NCBI RefSeq assembly: GCF_047238125.1
Contig: NZ_JBDFMH010000001.1
Coordinates: 3,224,001-3,288,000 of the forward strand
Origin: JBDFMH01 sp047238125
GTDB taxonomy: Bacteria; Pseudomonadota; Alphaproteobacteria; Sphingomonadales; Sphingomonadaceae
Reading direction: 5' to 3'
Length of the DNA stretch: 64,000 nt
Positions 25,848-35,479 of the stretch are shown here, one piece after another. Position 1 is the stretch's first letter, and every line of letters begins with the position of its first letter. Both the position numbers and the translations under genes were made by a program. Below the pieces are notes generated by a model. It saw only the letters and a list, made by a program, of their open reading frames with translations, did not search any database and was not told the origin of the DNA.

Positions 25848-25869
25848 GACCCAGCGAGAGGGGGAAGAC

Positions 25870-26391
25870 ATGGCGTCGAAGAGCGGGCAGAAGTTCATCA
25901 AGGAAAACCGGGCGCCGCGCGTCCATATCGAATATGAGGTGGAGACCTTCGGCAGCCGCCAGAAGATCGACCTGCCGTTCGTGATGGGCGTGATGTCCGA
26001 CCTGTCGGGCAAGAGCCACGTCGAGAAGAAGTCGCTCGACAAGCGCGACTTCCAGGAATTCGACATGGACAATTTCGAGCAGCGGATGGCGGCGATCGCG
26101 CCGCGCGCGGCGTTCAATGTCGACAATACGCTGACCGGTGAGGGCAAGCTGGCGGTAGACCTGACCTTCAAGTCGATGGAGGACTTCTCGCCTGGCGCGG
26201 TCGCGAAGAATGTGCCCGCGATGGCCAAGCTGCTCGAGGCGCGGCAGCAGCTGAACGATCTGATGCTATACATGGACGGCAAGGACGGCGCGCAGGACCT
26301 GCTGGACAAGGTGCTGAAGGATCCGTCGCTGATGAAGGCGCTGGCCGCAGCGAAGCCCGCGGGCGACGCGCCGGCCGAACCGGAGGCCTGA
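25870..26391 (+). CDS. tssB: Type VI secretion contractile sheath small subunit TssB
   Basis: 173 residues from ATG 25870, with a strong SD (GAGAGGGGGAAG). TssB features: SGQKFIKENRAPRVHIEYEVE near the start, LPFVMGVMSDLSG, and the NVDNTL/LTFKSMEDFSPGAV block. With TssC it forms the contractile sheath around the Hcp tube. tssC follows after 69 bp. Confidence 0.96.
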   Translation: MASKSGQKFIKENRAPRVHIEYEVETFGSRQKIDLPFVMGVMSDLSGKSHVEKKSLDKRDFQEFDMDNFEQRMAAIAPRAAFNVDNTLTGEGKLAVDLTFKSMEDFSPGAVAKNVPAMAKLLEARQQLNDLMLYMDGKDGAQDLLDKVLKDPSLMKALAAAKPAGDAPAEPEA

Positions 26392-26460
26392 GCGCCAACT
26401 TTCGGAACAGCGGCGTGCGGACGGCGCGCCGACAGATCAAATCGGGTGGGAGTCTAGAAG

Positions 26461-27951
26461 ATGGCATCGGATCCGCTCCAGCAGGCTGGGCAGGCACAGG
26501 GCGAGGCGGTTGCGCTCGACGATTTCGCGTCGCTTCTCCAGAAGGAATTCAAGCCCAACGACGAGGCGCGCGCCAATCGGATCGAGAGCGCGGTGCAGAC
26601 GCTGGCGGCCCAGGCGCTGGCCGATGTGAACGTCATCGGGGAAGACGTGTTCACCACGCTCGATGCGATGCGTTCGGCGATCGACCGCAAGCTTTCCGAA
26701 CAGATGAACCAGATCATCCATCACAAGGATTTCCAGGCGCTCGAATCGGCCTGGCGCGGCCTGAACTACATGGTGATGAACACGTCGACGGGTAAGGATC
26801 TGAAGATCCGCGTGCTGAACATCGGCAAGGATGAATGCCGCAAGATGTTCCGGCAGTATCGCGATGCCGCCTGGGACCAGAGCCCGCTGTTCAAGAAAGT
26901 CTACGAGAGCGAATTCGGCCAGTTGGGCGGCCAGCCCTACGGCGCTTTTGTTTGCGATTATGCGTTCGATCACAGCGCGCCCGATCTCGAAGTGCTGAAA
27001 GGTCTTTCGAAGATCGGGGCGGCAGCGCATGCCCCGTTCATCTCGGCAGCAGCCCCCGGGCTGCTCGGCATGGAAAGCTGGCAGGAATTGTCCAATCCCC
27101 GTGATCTCGCCAAGCAGTTCGACGCGACCGATTATGTCGCGTGGCGCAGCTTCCGCGATTCGGCGGACAGCCGGTACATGGCGCTGACCATGCCGCGCTT
27201 CCTGGGCCGGCCGCTCTACGGCGCGAAGAGCGAGCCGGTCGAGGAGTTCGACTTCGAGGAGAAGGTGGACGGCGGGGCGCACGACAAGCATCTGTGGGTC
27301 AACGCGGCCTATGCGATGGGCGTGCGCATCACCGAGGCGTTCAAGACCTATGGCTGGTGCACCCGCATTCGCGGCGTGGAATCGGGCGGTACTGTGGAAG
27401 GCCTGCCGACCGCGATGTTCCCGACCGACGATGGCGGCGTGGACATGAAGTGCCCGACCGAGATCGCGATCTCGGACCGGCGCGAGGCCGAGCTGAGCAA
27501 GGCCGGGCTCATGGCGCTGATCCACCGCAAGAACACCGATCAGGCCACCTTCATCGGCGGCCAGACGCTGAACCAGCCAAAGGTCTACGAGGATCCGGCC
27601 GCGACCGCGAACGCGAACCTCTCGGCCCGGCTGCCCTATATCTTCGCCAGCTGCCGCTTCGCCCATTATCTGAAGTGCATGGTGCGCGATTGGGTGGGCG
27701 GCAATCGCGAGGCGCCGCAGCTGTCGCGCGATCTGAACAGCTGGATCATGCAATATGTCGATGGTCAGCCAGACTCGTCTTCGGAAGAGACGAAGGCCAA
27801 GCTGCCGTTGAAGGACGCCTCCGTCGAGATCATCCCCGACGAGGAAAACCCGGGTTATTACAAAGGCAAATTCATGTTCGTGCCCCACTATCAGCTGGAA
27901 GGCATGGATGTTTCGCTGAGCATGACTTCAAGGCTGCCGAAGAGCGGCTGA
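26461..27951 (+). CDS. tssC: Type VI secretion contractile sheath large subunit TssC
   Basis: 496 residues, the normal length. Family motifs are visible throughout: FQALESAWRGLNYMV, SPLFKKVYESEFGQLGGQPYG (in part), PFISAAAPGLLG, WRSFRDSADSRYMALTMPRFLGRPLYG (in part) and the C-terminal FMFVPHYQLEGMDVSLSM. It pairs with TssB to build the sheath, which the ClpV ATPase later takes apart. It lies 69 bp after tssB; hcp follows after 56 bp. Confidence 0.97.
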   Translation: MASDPLQQAGQAQGEAVALDDFASLLQKEFKPNDEARANRIESAVQTLAAQALADVNVIGEDVFTTLDAMRSAIDRKLSEQMNQIIHHKDFQALESAWRGLNYMVMNTSTGKDLKIRVLNIGKDECRKMFRQYRDAAWDQSPLFKKVYESEFGQLGGQPYGAFVCDYAFDHSAPDLEVLKGLSKIGAAAHAPFISAAAPGLLGMESWQELSNPRDLAKQFDATDYVAWRSFRDSADSRYMALTMPRFLGRPLYGAKSEPVEEFDFEEKVDGGAHDKHLWVNAAYAMGVRITEAFKTYGWCTRIRGVESGGTVEGLPTAMFPTDDGGVDMKCPTEIAISDRREAELSKAGLMALIHRKNTDQATFIGGQTLNQPKVYEDPAATANANLSARLPYIFASCRFAHYLKCMVRDWVGGNREAPQLSRDLNSWIMQYVDGQPDSSSEETKAKLPLKDASVEIIPDEENPGYYKGKFMFVPHYQLEGMDVSLSMTSRLPKSG

Positions 27952-28007
27952 CGACCGATAATGAAACGTGACGGGCTCGCGTTCAACACTGGTAGGGAGT
28001 GACTTAA

Positions 28008-28490
28008 ATGGCAGCGGACATGTTCCTCAAGCTTGAGGGAATCAAGGGAGAGTCGACCGACAAGGCGCACAAGGAGTGGATCGACATCCTGTCGTTCAGC
28101 TTCGGTGTATCGCAGAGCGGAACCGCCAGCATGGGCGGGGGTGCCGGCGCGGGCAAGGCATCGTTCCAGGATCTTTCGATCACCAAGCGAGCGGATGCGA
28201 GCACGCCGATGCTGATGCTGAACTGCGCTGCGGGCACGCATATCAAGCAGGCGGATCTCGTGGTGCGCAAGGCGGGCGGCAACCAGGAGGAATATTACAA
28301 GGTCAAGATGACCAACCTGCTGGTGTCATCTTTCCAGAACGGCGGCAGCGATGGCGACAGCGTGCCGATCGAAACTTTGTCGATGAACTATTCGAAGATC
28401 GAATTCGAATATCGTCCGCAGACCGAGCAGGGCACGCTCGGGCCGCCCTCGAAGGCCGGCTGGGATCTCAAGCAGAACGTCAAGGTCTAG
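28008..28490 (+). CDS. hcp: Type VI secretion tube protein Hcp (TssD)
   Basis: 160 residues of the Hcp1 type: MAADMFLKLEGIKGES, a KEWIDILSFSFGVSQ strand, FQDLSITKRADASTPMLM and YYKVKMTNLLVSSF. Hexameric rings stack into the tube that is fired out and can itself carry small effectors. The sequence is typical in length with no fused effector domain. The SD GGTAGGGAG lies before ATG 28008. It is the only hcp in the window. Confidence 0.97.
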   Translation: MAADMFLKLEGIKGESTDKAHKEWIDILSFSFGVSQSGTASMGGGAGAGKASFQDLSITKRADASTPMLMLNCAAGTHIKQADLVVRKAGGNQEEYYKVKMTNLLVSSFQNGGSDGDSVPIETLSMNYSKIEFEYRPQTEQGTLGPPSKAGWDLKQNVKV

Positions 28491-28514
28491 TCGCAGCGGT
28501 CGGGGGGCGATCCC

Positions 28515-29303
28515 TTGTCCACCGCGGACGACCTGTTCCGTGCCGGCGATCTCGACGGGGCCCGCAAGGCCCTTGTCGAGATCGTTCGTGCGCAGCCCGC
28601 CGACCAGCCGGCGCGGATGTTCCTCTTTCAGCTGCTGGCGCTGGCCGGCGAGTGGGAGAAGGCCCGCACGCAACTCAACATGCTCGCTCAGCTCTCGCCC
28701 GAGGCGCAGATGCTGACGATCGCTTATGGCCAGGCGATCGATGCCGAGCTCTACCGGGCCGAGGTATTCGCCGGGCGCAAACCGGCGCCGATGCTGGCGC
28801 GCGGTTCTGGCTGGGCGCAGGATTTGGCGGATTCCATCACCCACTTCGCCGCCGGCCGCGCCGATGAGGGCGAGGCTGCGCGCGCGCGCGCCTTCGATGC
28901 CGCGCCCGATACGCCGGGCACGCTGGACGGCGTCGCGTTCGACTGGATCGCGGATGCCGACAGCCGGTTCGGACCTGCGTTCGAGGTGATCGTGGCGGGT
29001 CAGTGGGGTATCGTGCCGTTCGATGCGATCGAGAGTATCCGCAGCGAAGGTCCGCGCGATCTGCGCGACATCATCTGGTATCCGGTCCAGCTCGGCTGGA
29101 AGAACGGCCAGTCGGTCGCCGCGATGATGCCGGCGCGTTATCCCGGCAGCGAAGCTTCGGCTGATCCCGCGATCCGGCTCGGCCGCACTACGGATTGGGC
29201 CGATGTGCCATCGGGACAAGTGGCGACCGGCCAGCGGCTGCTGACATTGTCGGACGGCGAGGACCGCGGGCTGCTCTCGCTGCGCCAGCTCAGCTTCGGC
29301 TGA
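28515..29303 (+). CDS. tagJ: Type VI secretion accessory protein TagJ (ImpE)
   Basis: 262 residues from TTG 28515, which has a GGGGGGCG Shine-Dalgarno; no ATG sits at the right place. The N-terminal TPR-like part reads LFRAGDLDGARKALVEIVRAQPAD, typical of ImpE/TagJ, followed by FLFQLLALAGEWEKARTQL. The C-terminal half has the conserved RFGPAFEVIVAGQWGIVPF stretch in part, and RDLRDIIWYPVQ. TagJ binds the TssB sheath subunit in some systems and modulates sheath handling. It lies 24 bp after hcp and 5 bp before tssE. Confidence 0.92.
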   Translation: MSTADDLFRAGDLDGARKALVEIVRAQPADQPARMFLFQLLALAGEWEKARTQLNMLAQLSPEAQMLTIAYGQAIDAELYRAEVFAGRKPAPMLARGSGWAQDLADSITHFAAGRADEGEAARARAFDAAPDTPGTLDGVAFDWIADADSRFGPAFEVIVAGQWGIVPFDAIESIRSEGPRDLRDIIWYPVQLGWKNGQSVAAMMPARYPGSEASADPAIRLGRTTDWADVPSGQVATGQRLLTLSDGEDRGLLSLRQLSFG

Positions 29304-29308
29304 CGGCG

Positions 29309-29842
29309 ATGGCGATCGGCCAGCGGCTGAACCCGACACTGTTCGACAAGCTGGTCGGTGGCCTGGAGGTCGAGGGGCTGATCGAGGATGGACGCGCGAC
29401 CACCGAATCCAGCCGCGAGACGATGCGCAACTATGCGATCCCGCGGATCGAGCGCTTCAACGAGGAAGCGCTGCGTGCGACCGTGCGGCGCGAGATTGCC
29501 TGGCTGTTGAACACGACCAACCTGGCGGCGATCGTCGATCTCGAACCATATCCGCAGGTGCAGACCTCGGTTCTGAACTTCGGCGTACCGGATCTTGCCG
29601 GCAAGTCGCTGTCACGCCGCGTGATCCTGCAGCGGGCGCGCGAGATTCGCGCCGCGATCCGCGCGTTCGAGCCACGGATGGACGAATCCTCGCTGGTCGT
29701 GGAGCCGGTCGTCGAGCGTGAGCGCGAGAATGCGATTACCTATGTCATCCATGGCGATGTGCGATCGGCGGTCCAGGCGCTGCCGGTGAAGTTCCGTACC
29801 GATATCGAGAGCGATACCGCCGCCGTGACGGTACGGGAGTAG
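29309..29842 (+). CDS. tssE: Type VI secretion baseplate subunit TssE
   Basis: 177 residues from ATG 29309; an upstream extension would overlap tagJ out of frame. It belongs to the gp25/lysozyme-like baseplate family: LNPTLFDKL start, NYAIPRIERFNEEALRATVRREIAWLLNT block in parts, LEPYPQVQTSVLNFGVPDLAGKS in parts, and a C-terminal strand with TYVIHGDV. The conserved gp25 glutamate-containing motif YGxPD-type appears as FGVPDL. It joins TssF and TssG in the baseplate wedge. tssF starts 4 bp after the stop. Confidence 0.95.
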   Translation: MAIGQRLNPTLFDKLVGGLEVEGLIEDGRATTESSRETMRNYAIPRIERFNEEALRATVRREIAWLLNTTNLAAIVDLEPYPQVQTSVLNFGVPDLAGKSLSRRVILQRAREIRAAIRAFEPRMDESSLVVEPVVERERENAITYVIHGDVRSAVQALPVKFRTDIESDTAAVTVRE

Positions 29843-29846
29843 CGGC

Positions 29847-31715
29847 ATGGATCCTCGCCTGCTGCGCGCCTATAATGAAGAGCTGGCCTATCTGCGCGAG
29901 ACGGCGCGCGAGTTCGGTGAGGAGCATGAGGCCGTTGCCGGCCGGCTCGGGCTGAAGACGCCGACCGATCCGGACCCCTATGTGGAACGGCTGCTGGAAG
30001 GCGTGGCGTTTCTGGCGGCGCGCGTGCAGCTGAAGCAGCAGGACCAGTATCCCGAATTCACCGAACATCTGCTGCAGGCCGTGCAGCCGCATTATCTGGC
30101 CCCCACGCCATCGATCTGTATCGCGCAGCTGGAGCCGTCGGACGGGGACCCGATCCTGATCACCGGCGTGAAAGTGCCGCGGCGGACCGAGCTGAACGCC
30201 ACCGCCGTCGACCATGGCAATGCGCCGGTACAGTTCCGTACCGGCCATGACGTCACGCTTTGGCCGTTGCGCATCGTGGAGGCGGAATATCTCGCGTCGC
30301 GGGCGGCGATCGCACCCTATGTCGCCGCTGCCAATGTCCGCGCGGAAGCCGGTCTGCGACTGCGCTTCGCGACGACCGGTGCGGCAGAGCTTTCGAAGGT
30401 ACGCCCGCGCGACCTGCCGATCTATCTCGACGGATCCGAAGCGGTGCCGGGCGAACTCTATCGCCAGATCGCGGGCGAGACGCTGGCCGTGGTCGCGCAG
30501 CCGGTGGGCTCGACCAGGGGCTGGCAGAAGCTGCCGCTGCCCGAAGCAATCGGCTTCGACGAGGATCATGCGCTGCTGCCGTCGGAACACCGCTCGTTCC
30601 GCGGCTATCGGCTGCTCAGCGAATATTTCGCCTGTCCGGAACGCTTCCTGTTCGCCAGCCTGATCGGGTTGGATCGTGCGTTCGCGGCGTGCCCGGAAGG
30701 GGAGGCGGTCAGCTGCGATGTGGTGCTGCTGTTTTCGCGCAACGCAGCGCCGCTGGCCGGCGCCATCGATCCTGCGAATTTCAAACTCTACGCCACACCC
30801 GCGATCAACCTGTTCGAAAAGCAGCTCGGCCGGGTTCCGGTGACGCCGTACGAACATGAATTCCACGTGGTGCCGGATCGTACGAAACCGCTCGATTTCG
30901 AGCTGTTCCGTATCCTTGACGTGAAGGCATTCGGCCGCGACAACACCGATCCTCGGCCGGTTGCGCCGCTCTATGCGTTCGGCGCGCTGCTCTATGACTG
31001 GCGCGACGCGATCTTCTATACCAGCCAGATCCGCACGCGCCGCCTTTCGACCCGCGAGCAGCGTCTGCGCCGGCGCAACGACTATATCGGCACCGAGACC
31101 TGGATCAGCCTGACCGCCCCCGGCGATCCCGAGCGGCTGGAAGGCGTGACCGAGCTTGCGGTGCGCGGACTGGTCACCAATCGCGAGCTGCCGGAGCTCC
31201 TTCAGTTCAGGGTCGACAATCATTTCCAGGTCGATGGGCTGCCGGTGCGCCATGTGTCGGTGCTGCGATCGCCGACCCGGCCGCGACCGCCGCTGGGGCT
31301 GCACGATGCGGCCTGGCGCGTGATCGGCCATCTCACGCCTAATTATGCGACGTTGATTCCGCAGGACGGCGACGATGCCTCGGTGCTGCGCGATCATCTC
31401 GCGCTCTACGGGCGGCAGGACGACCCACAGCTGCGCCGCCAGATCGACGCGATCCTTGGCGTCAGCGGACGGCCCGTCACGCGGCGGGTTCCGGGGCTGG
31501 ACCGGATGGCGGTCGCGCGCGGGCTACGCATCCACTTGAAGCTGGACGATGCCGGGTTTGAGAACAGCCGACTGTTCCTGTTCGCTGCGGTGGTCGAGCG
31601 CTTCCTGGCCGAGTTCACCACCGTCAACAGCTTCACCGAAACCCAGGTCGAAACTCCATTGGAAGGAATGTTCGCGCGATGGCCGCCGCGGATCGGACGC
31701 CGCCAGAACATCTGA
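29847..31715 (+). CDS. tssF: Type VI secretion baseplate subunit TssF
   Basis: 622 residues, standard for TssF (VasA/ImpG). The opening MDPRLLRAYNEELAYLRETA and AGRLGLKTPTDPDPYVERLLEG are diagnostic, as is YPEFTEHLLQAVQPHYLAPTPS (in part). TssF dimers with TssG form the core of each wedge. The 3' end overlaps the start of tssG by 37 nt, a longer overlap than the usual 4 nt, so translation of tssG probably depends on ribosomes finishing tssF. Confidence 0.96.
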   Translation: MDPRLLRAYNEELAYLRETAREFGEEHEAVAGRLGLKTPTDPDPYVERLLEGVAFLAARVQLKQQDQYPEFTEHLLQAVQPHYLAPTPSICIAQLEPSDGDPILITGVKVPRRTELNATAVDHGNAPVQFRTGHDVTLWPLRIVEAEYLASRAAIAPYVAAANVRAEAGLRLRFATTGAAELSKVRPRDLPIYLDGSEAVPGELYRQIAGETLAVVAQPVGSTRGWQKLPLPEAIGFDEDHALLPSEHRSFRGYRLLSEYFACPERFLFASLIGLDRAFAACPEGEAVSCDVVLLFSRNAAPLAGAIDPANFKLYATPAINLFEKQLGRVPVTPYEHEFHVVPDRTKPLDFELFRILDVKAFGRDNTDPRPVAPLYAFGALLYDWRDAIFYTSQIRTRRLSTREQRLRRRNDYIGTETWISLTAPGDPERLEGVTELAVRGLVTNRELPELLQFRVDNHFQVDGLPVRHVSVLRSPTRPRPPLGLHDAAWRVIGHLTPNYATLIPQDGDDASVLRDHLALYGRQDDPQLRRQIDAILGVSGRPVTRRVPGLDRMAVARGLRIHLKLDDAGFENSRLFLFAAVVERFLAEFTTVNSFTETQVETPLEGMFARWPPRIGRRQNI

Positions 31716-32701
31716 GCTTCCTGAACGCCGCCGCCGACACGGCGCAGCGCTGGGGGCTGTTCCCGATCCTGCGGGGAGCGGAGGCGCGCGCGCACGGCCT
31801 GCCGCGGATCGGCCGCGCCAAGCTGCCGAACCAGAATATCGTCGATCTGGCGCAGACGCCTTCGATGGCCTTCCCGGATACCACGCTGGACAAGGTGCGT
31901 GCACGCTATGGGCGGATCCGGGTTTCGGGCTATTGGCTGGGACTGACCGGGCCGATGGGGCCGCTGCCAACCCATCTGACCGAATTCGGCGTCTATGAGG
32001 CGCGCTATGCCGCCACCCAGCCGTTCGGCGACTGGCTGGATGTGCTGGCCGGACGGATGCTGCAGCTATTTTACCGTGCCTGGGCGGACAGCCAGCCGGC
32101 TGCGATGCTGGATCGGCCGGGCGACGACCGGTTCGGCGATCATCTGGCCGCGCTATCGGGCGCACGCGAAGGTGTGTCGCGCACTGCGGCGTTCCCCCCG
32201 CAGGCGCGATTGCATTATGCGGCGCTGTTCGCATCGCGGCGCAGTGCCGCCGGTATAGAAGACGCGCTGACCCACCTGATGGGCCAACCGGTGACGCTGC
32301 TGGAATATCAGCCGCGCTGGCGATCGATCGAGCCCGACGACCTCACGCGGCTGGGCACAAGTTATGCGGCGCTGGGGCAGGATGCTGTGCTGGGCGGGCG
32401 CGTGCGCACCGCGACCGACGCGTTCCGCGTCGTGATCAGGGCGCGCAGCTATCGCGACTATCGCACGCTGCTGCCCGGCGGCACGCGCTATGCGGTGGCC
32501 GCAGAGGCGCTCAACGCCTTTTCACCCGGCCATCTAGAATGGGATATCGCGTTGGAGATCGCCGAGCGCGAAGCGCGGCCGGCCCGGCTGGACGGGCAGA
32601 GCGCGCTGGGCTGGACGGGGTGGCTTCGCAAGCCGACAGAAAGCAATAAGATAAGGCGGGACGCACATCTCAGGCGCCGCACCGCAAGGCGGGCGGCATG
32701 A
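31679..32701 (+). CDS. tssG: Type VI secretion baseplate subunit TssG
   Basis: 340 residues from ATG 31679, which lies inside the end of tssF. Motifs of the ImpH/VasB family: AADTAQRWGLFPILRGAEARA, a QTPSMAFPDT block, and the hallmark GLTGPMGPLPTHLTEF. A central AFYRAWADSQP-like stretch is present as LFYRAWADSQP. The ~40 C-terminal residues after YTALL-like RTLLPGG...EWDIAL are basic (ends RRRTARRAA) and look like an added tail. It completes the TssEFG wedge. tssH follows after 45 bp. Confidence 0.95.
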   Translation: MAAADRTPPEHLSFLNAAADTAQRWGLFPILRGAEARAHGLPRIGRAKLPNQNIVDLAQTPSMAFPDTTLDKVRARYGRIRVSGYWLGLTGPMGPLPTHLTEFGVYEARYAATQPFGDWLDVLAGRMLQLFYRAWADSQPAAMLDRPGDDRFGDHLAALSGAREGVSRTAAFPPQARLHYAALFASRRSAAGIEDALTHLMGQPVTLLEYQPRWRSIEPDDLTRLGTSYAALGQDAVLGGRVRTATDAFRVVIRARSYRDYRTLLPGGTRYAVAAEALNAFSPGHLEWDIALEIAEREARPARLDGQSALGWTGWLRKPTESNKIRRDAHLRRRTARRAA

Positions 32702-32746
32702 TTCGCGCGCGGCCATCGGCTGCCGCCTCGGGGGAGTTGTGACGAT

Positions 32747-35479
32747 ATGAGCGAGATCAGCCGTTCCGCCCTGTTCGGGCGTCTCAACCAGACCGCATTG
32801 AAGGCGATCGAGACCGCGACCGGTTTCTGCAAGATGCGCGGCAACCCCTATGTCGAGCTGGTCCACTGGCTGCACATCCTGGTGCAGGACCCGTCCAACG
32901 ATCTCGCCTCGATGCGGACGGTTTTCGGCGTGGACGATACCCGCCTTGCCAAGGATATCGTCGCGGTCCTCGACGGATTGCCGCGTGGCGCCACTTCGAT
33001 CAGCGATTTCTCGCCGCTGATCGAAGAGGCGATCGAAAGGGGCTGGCTCTATGCGTCGCTACAGTTCGGCGCGGGCAAGGTGCGCACCGGCCATCTGATG
33101 TATGGCATGCTGAAGACGCAATCGCTGAAGAACGCGCTGATCGGTATCTCGGGCGAGTTCCGGAAGATAAATGCCGACAAGATCGCCAGCGAATTCGCCA
33201 GCGTCACGGTGCAATCGAAGGAGCAGACCGAAGCGGGGGGCACAGCGCCCACCGCGGTTTCGGGCGGCGAGGGCGGTACCGCGCCGACCGCGGAAGGCAG
33301 CGCGCTCGAGAAATATTCGGTCGATCTCACCGCGCAGGCGCGAGAGGGGAAGATCGACAAGATAGTCGGCCGCGATGCGGAGGTGCGCCAGCTGGTCGAT
33401 ATCTTGCTGCGCCGCCGGCAGAACAATCCGATGCTGATCGGCGAAGCAGGGGTCGGCAAGACAGCGGTAGCCGAGGGCTTCGCGCGCCGTCTGGCGGATG
33501 GTGACGTGCCACCAGTCCTGCGCGACGTGACTTTGCGTGCGCTCGACATCGGCCTGATGCAGGCCGGCGCATCGGTGAAGGGCGAGTTCGAGAAGCGGTT
33601 GCGCCAGGTGATCGACGAGGTGGAGGCCAGCCCCAAGCCGATCATCATGTTCATCGACGAGGCGCATACGCTGGTGGGTGCCGGCGGGCAGGCGGGCACG
33701 GGCGATGCTGCTAACCTGTTGAAGCCGGCGCTGGCCCGCGGCCGGCTGCGCACCATCGGTGCCACCACCCGCGCCGAATATCGCCAGTATTTCGAAAAGG
33801 ATCCGGCGCTGACCCGCCGGTTCCAGACCGTCGACTGCCCCGAGCCCGACACCGCCAATGCGATCGCGATGCTGCGGTCGGTGAGCCCGATCATGGAGAA
33901 GCACCACAAGATCGTCGTGCTGGACGAGGCGGTCGAAGCCGCCGTGAAGCTGTCGCAGCGCTACATCCCCGCGCGCCAGCTGCCCGACAAGGCGGTGAGC
34001 CTGCTGGACACTGCCTGCGCGCGCGTCGCGGTGTCGCAGCATGCGACGCCGGCGAAAGTGGAGGACCGGCTGCGCAAGGTCGAGCTGCTGAACGTGGAGC
34101 GCGAGATCGCGCAGCGCGAGGCGGACGGCCAATATGGCAAGGTCGATCGGGTAGCGAAGCTGGACGAGGCGATCGCCGCCGCGCAGTCCGAACTCGATGC
34201 GGTAAACGCCAAGTGGGCGGGCGAGAAATCGGCGCTGGCGCGGATGGTCGCGGCGCGTGGCAGACTTTCCGAAGCGCGCAAGGCGGCCGAGGGCGAGGTG
34301 CCGGCCGAGGAACTCGAACTGCGCAAGGATCTGGACGAGGCGATCCTGGCGATGGCTGCGGCGCATGGCGACGAGCCGATGGTGTTCGGTGTGGTCGATG
34401 CCGATGCGGTGGCGGCGGTGGTGGGTGACTGGACCGGCATTCCGATTGGCCGGATGGTCAAGGACGAGATCCAGTCCGTGCTGGTGATCGAGAACGAGCT
34501 GAAGAAGCGCGTCGTCGGCCAGGATTATGCGATGGATGCGATCGCCAAGCGCATCAAGACGAGCCGCGCCAAGCTGGACAATCCCAACAAGCCACAGGGC
34601 GTGTTCATGCTGTGCGGCCCCTCCGGCGTCGGCAAGACCGAAACAGCGCATGTGCTGGCGGAACTGCTCTATTCGGGCGACAATTCGATGATCGTCATCA
34701 ACATGAGCGAGTTTCAGGAGGCGCATACCGTCTCCACGCTGAAGGGCGCGCCGGCGGGCTATGTCGGCTACGGCCAGGGCGGCGTGCTGACCGAGGCGGT
34801 GCGTCGGCGACCCTATTCGGTGGTGCTGCTCGACGAGGTCGAGAAGGCGCATCCGGACGTGCACGAGATGTTCTTCCAGGTGTTCGACAAGGGGTTCATG
34901 AACGACAGCGAAGGACGGTTCATCGATTTCAAGAACACGTTGATCCTGCTGACATCGAACGTCGGCACCGATCTGATCATGAATGCCTCGGAAGACGAGG
35001 AGATGAAGCCCGATGCCGAGGCGCTGGCGACGATGCTGCGCCCTGAATTGCTGAAGGTGTTCCCGCCGGCGCTGCTCGGTCGCCTGCTGGTGCTGCCTTA
35101 TTACCCGCTGTCGCCGTCCATGCTGAAGGGGATCGTGAAGCTGCAGCTGAACCGGATCGTGAAGCGTATCCAGGAAAACCACGGCATCCGCTTCAGCTAT
35201 GGCGAGGATGTCGTCGATCTGATCGTGTCACGCTGCAACGAGGTGGCATCCGGCGGCCGCATGATCGATGCCATTCTGACCAATACGATGCTCCCCGAAC
35301 TGTCGATCGCGCTGCTGGAACGGCAGATGTCGGGCGAAGAGGTCGAATTGATCCATGTCGGGGTCGGCGGTGACGGCTTCGTCTACAGCTTCGGCACGAC
35401 GTCTGCCGCGGAGGAAGCGCCGGTGCCGGCGCAGGACATACCGGCCCCCGCCGCGATGGCAGAGGCCGCCGCCCAATGA
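32747..35479 (+). CDS. tssH: Type VI secretion sheath-disassembly AAA+ ATPase TssH (ClpV)
   Basis: 910 residues. The N-terminal domain that binds sheath protein TssC covers about 1-160; a Gly/Thr/Ala linker with the duplicated GGTAPTA string follows (about 163-183). Two AAA+ modules follow: Walker A GEAGVGKT (232-239) with FIDEAHT, and Walker A GPSGVGKT with VLLDEVEKAH. A coiled-coil middle domain lies between them. ClpV hexamers recycle contracted sheath. The SD GGGGAG precedes ATG 32747. The stop overlaps the start of the small lipoprotein gene by 4 nt. Confidence 0.96.
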   Translation: MSEISRSALFGRLNQTALKAIETATGFCKMRGNPYVELVHWLHILVQDPSNDLASMRTVFGVDDTRLAKDIVAVLDGLPRGATSISDFSPLIEEAIERGWLYASLQFGAGKVRTGHLMYGMLKTQSLKNALIGISGEFRKINADKIASEFASVTVQSKEQTEAGGTAPTAVSGGEGGTAPTAEGSALEKYSVDLTAQAREGKIDKIVGRDAEVRQLVDILLRRRQNNPMLIGEAGVGKTAVAEGFARRLADGDVPPVLRDVTLRALDIGLMQAGASVKGEFEKRLRQVIDEVEASPKPIIMFIDEAHTLVGAGGQAGTGDAANLLKPALARGRLRTIGATTRAEYRQYFEKDPALTRRFQTVDCPEPDTANAIAMLRSVSPIMEKHHKIVVLDEAVEAAVKLSQRYIPARQLPDKAVSLLDTACARVAVSQHATPAKVEDRLRKVELLNVEREIAQREADGQYGKVDRVAKLDEAIAAAQSELDAVNAKWAGEKSALARMVAARGRLSEARKAAEGEVPAEELELRKDLDEAILAMAAAHGDEPMVFGVVDADAVAAVVGDWTGIPIGRMVKDEIQSVLVIENELKKRVVGQDYAMDAIAKRIKTSRAKLDNPNKPQGVFMLCGPSGVGKTETAHVLAELLYSGDNSMIVINMSEFQEAHTVSTLKGAPAGYVGYGQGGVLTEAVRRRPYSVVLLDEVEKAHPDVHEMFFQVFDKGFMNDSEGRFIDFKNTLILLTSNVGTDLIMNASEDEEMKPDAEALATMLRPELLKVFPPALLGRLLVLPYYPLSPSMLKGIVKLQLNRIVKRIQENHGIRFSYGEDVVDLIVSRCNEVASGGRMIDAILTNTMLPELSIALLERQMSGEEVELIHVGVGGDGFVYSFGTTSAAEEAPVPAQDIPAPAAMAEAAAQ

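Noticed and set aside
33059..35182. 707-residue open frame antisense to tssH, and similar long antisense frames at 12942-14594, 24000-26019 and 26437-27888
   Set aside because: They mirror strong coding genes in GC-rich DNA, are rich in Arg/His/Gln/Asp, carry no domain motifs, and lack start signals; they are shadows of codon bias.
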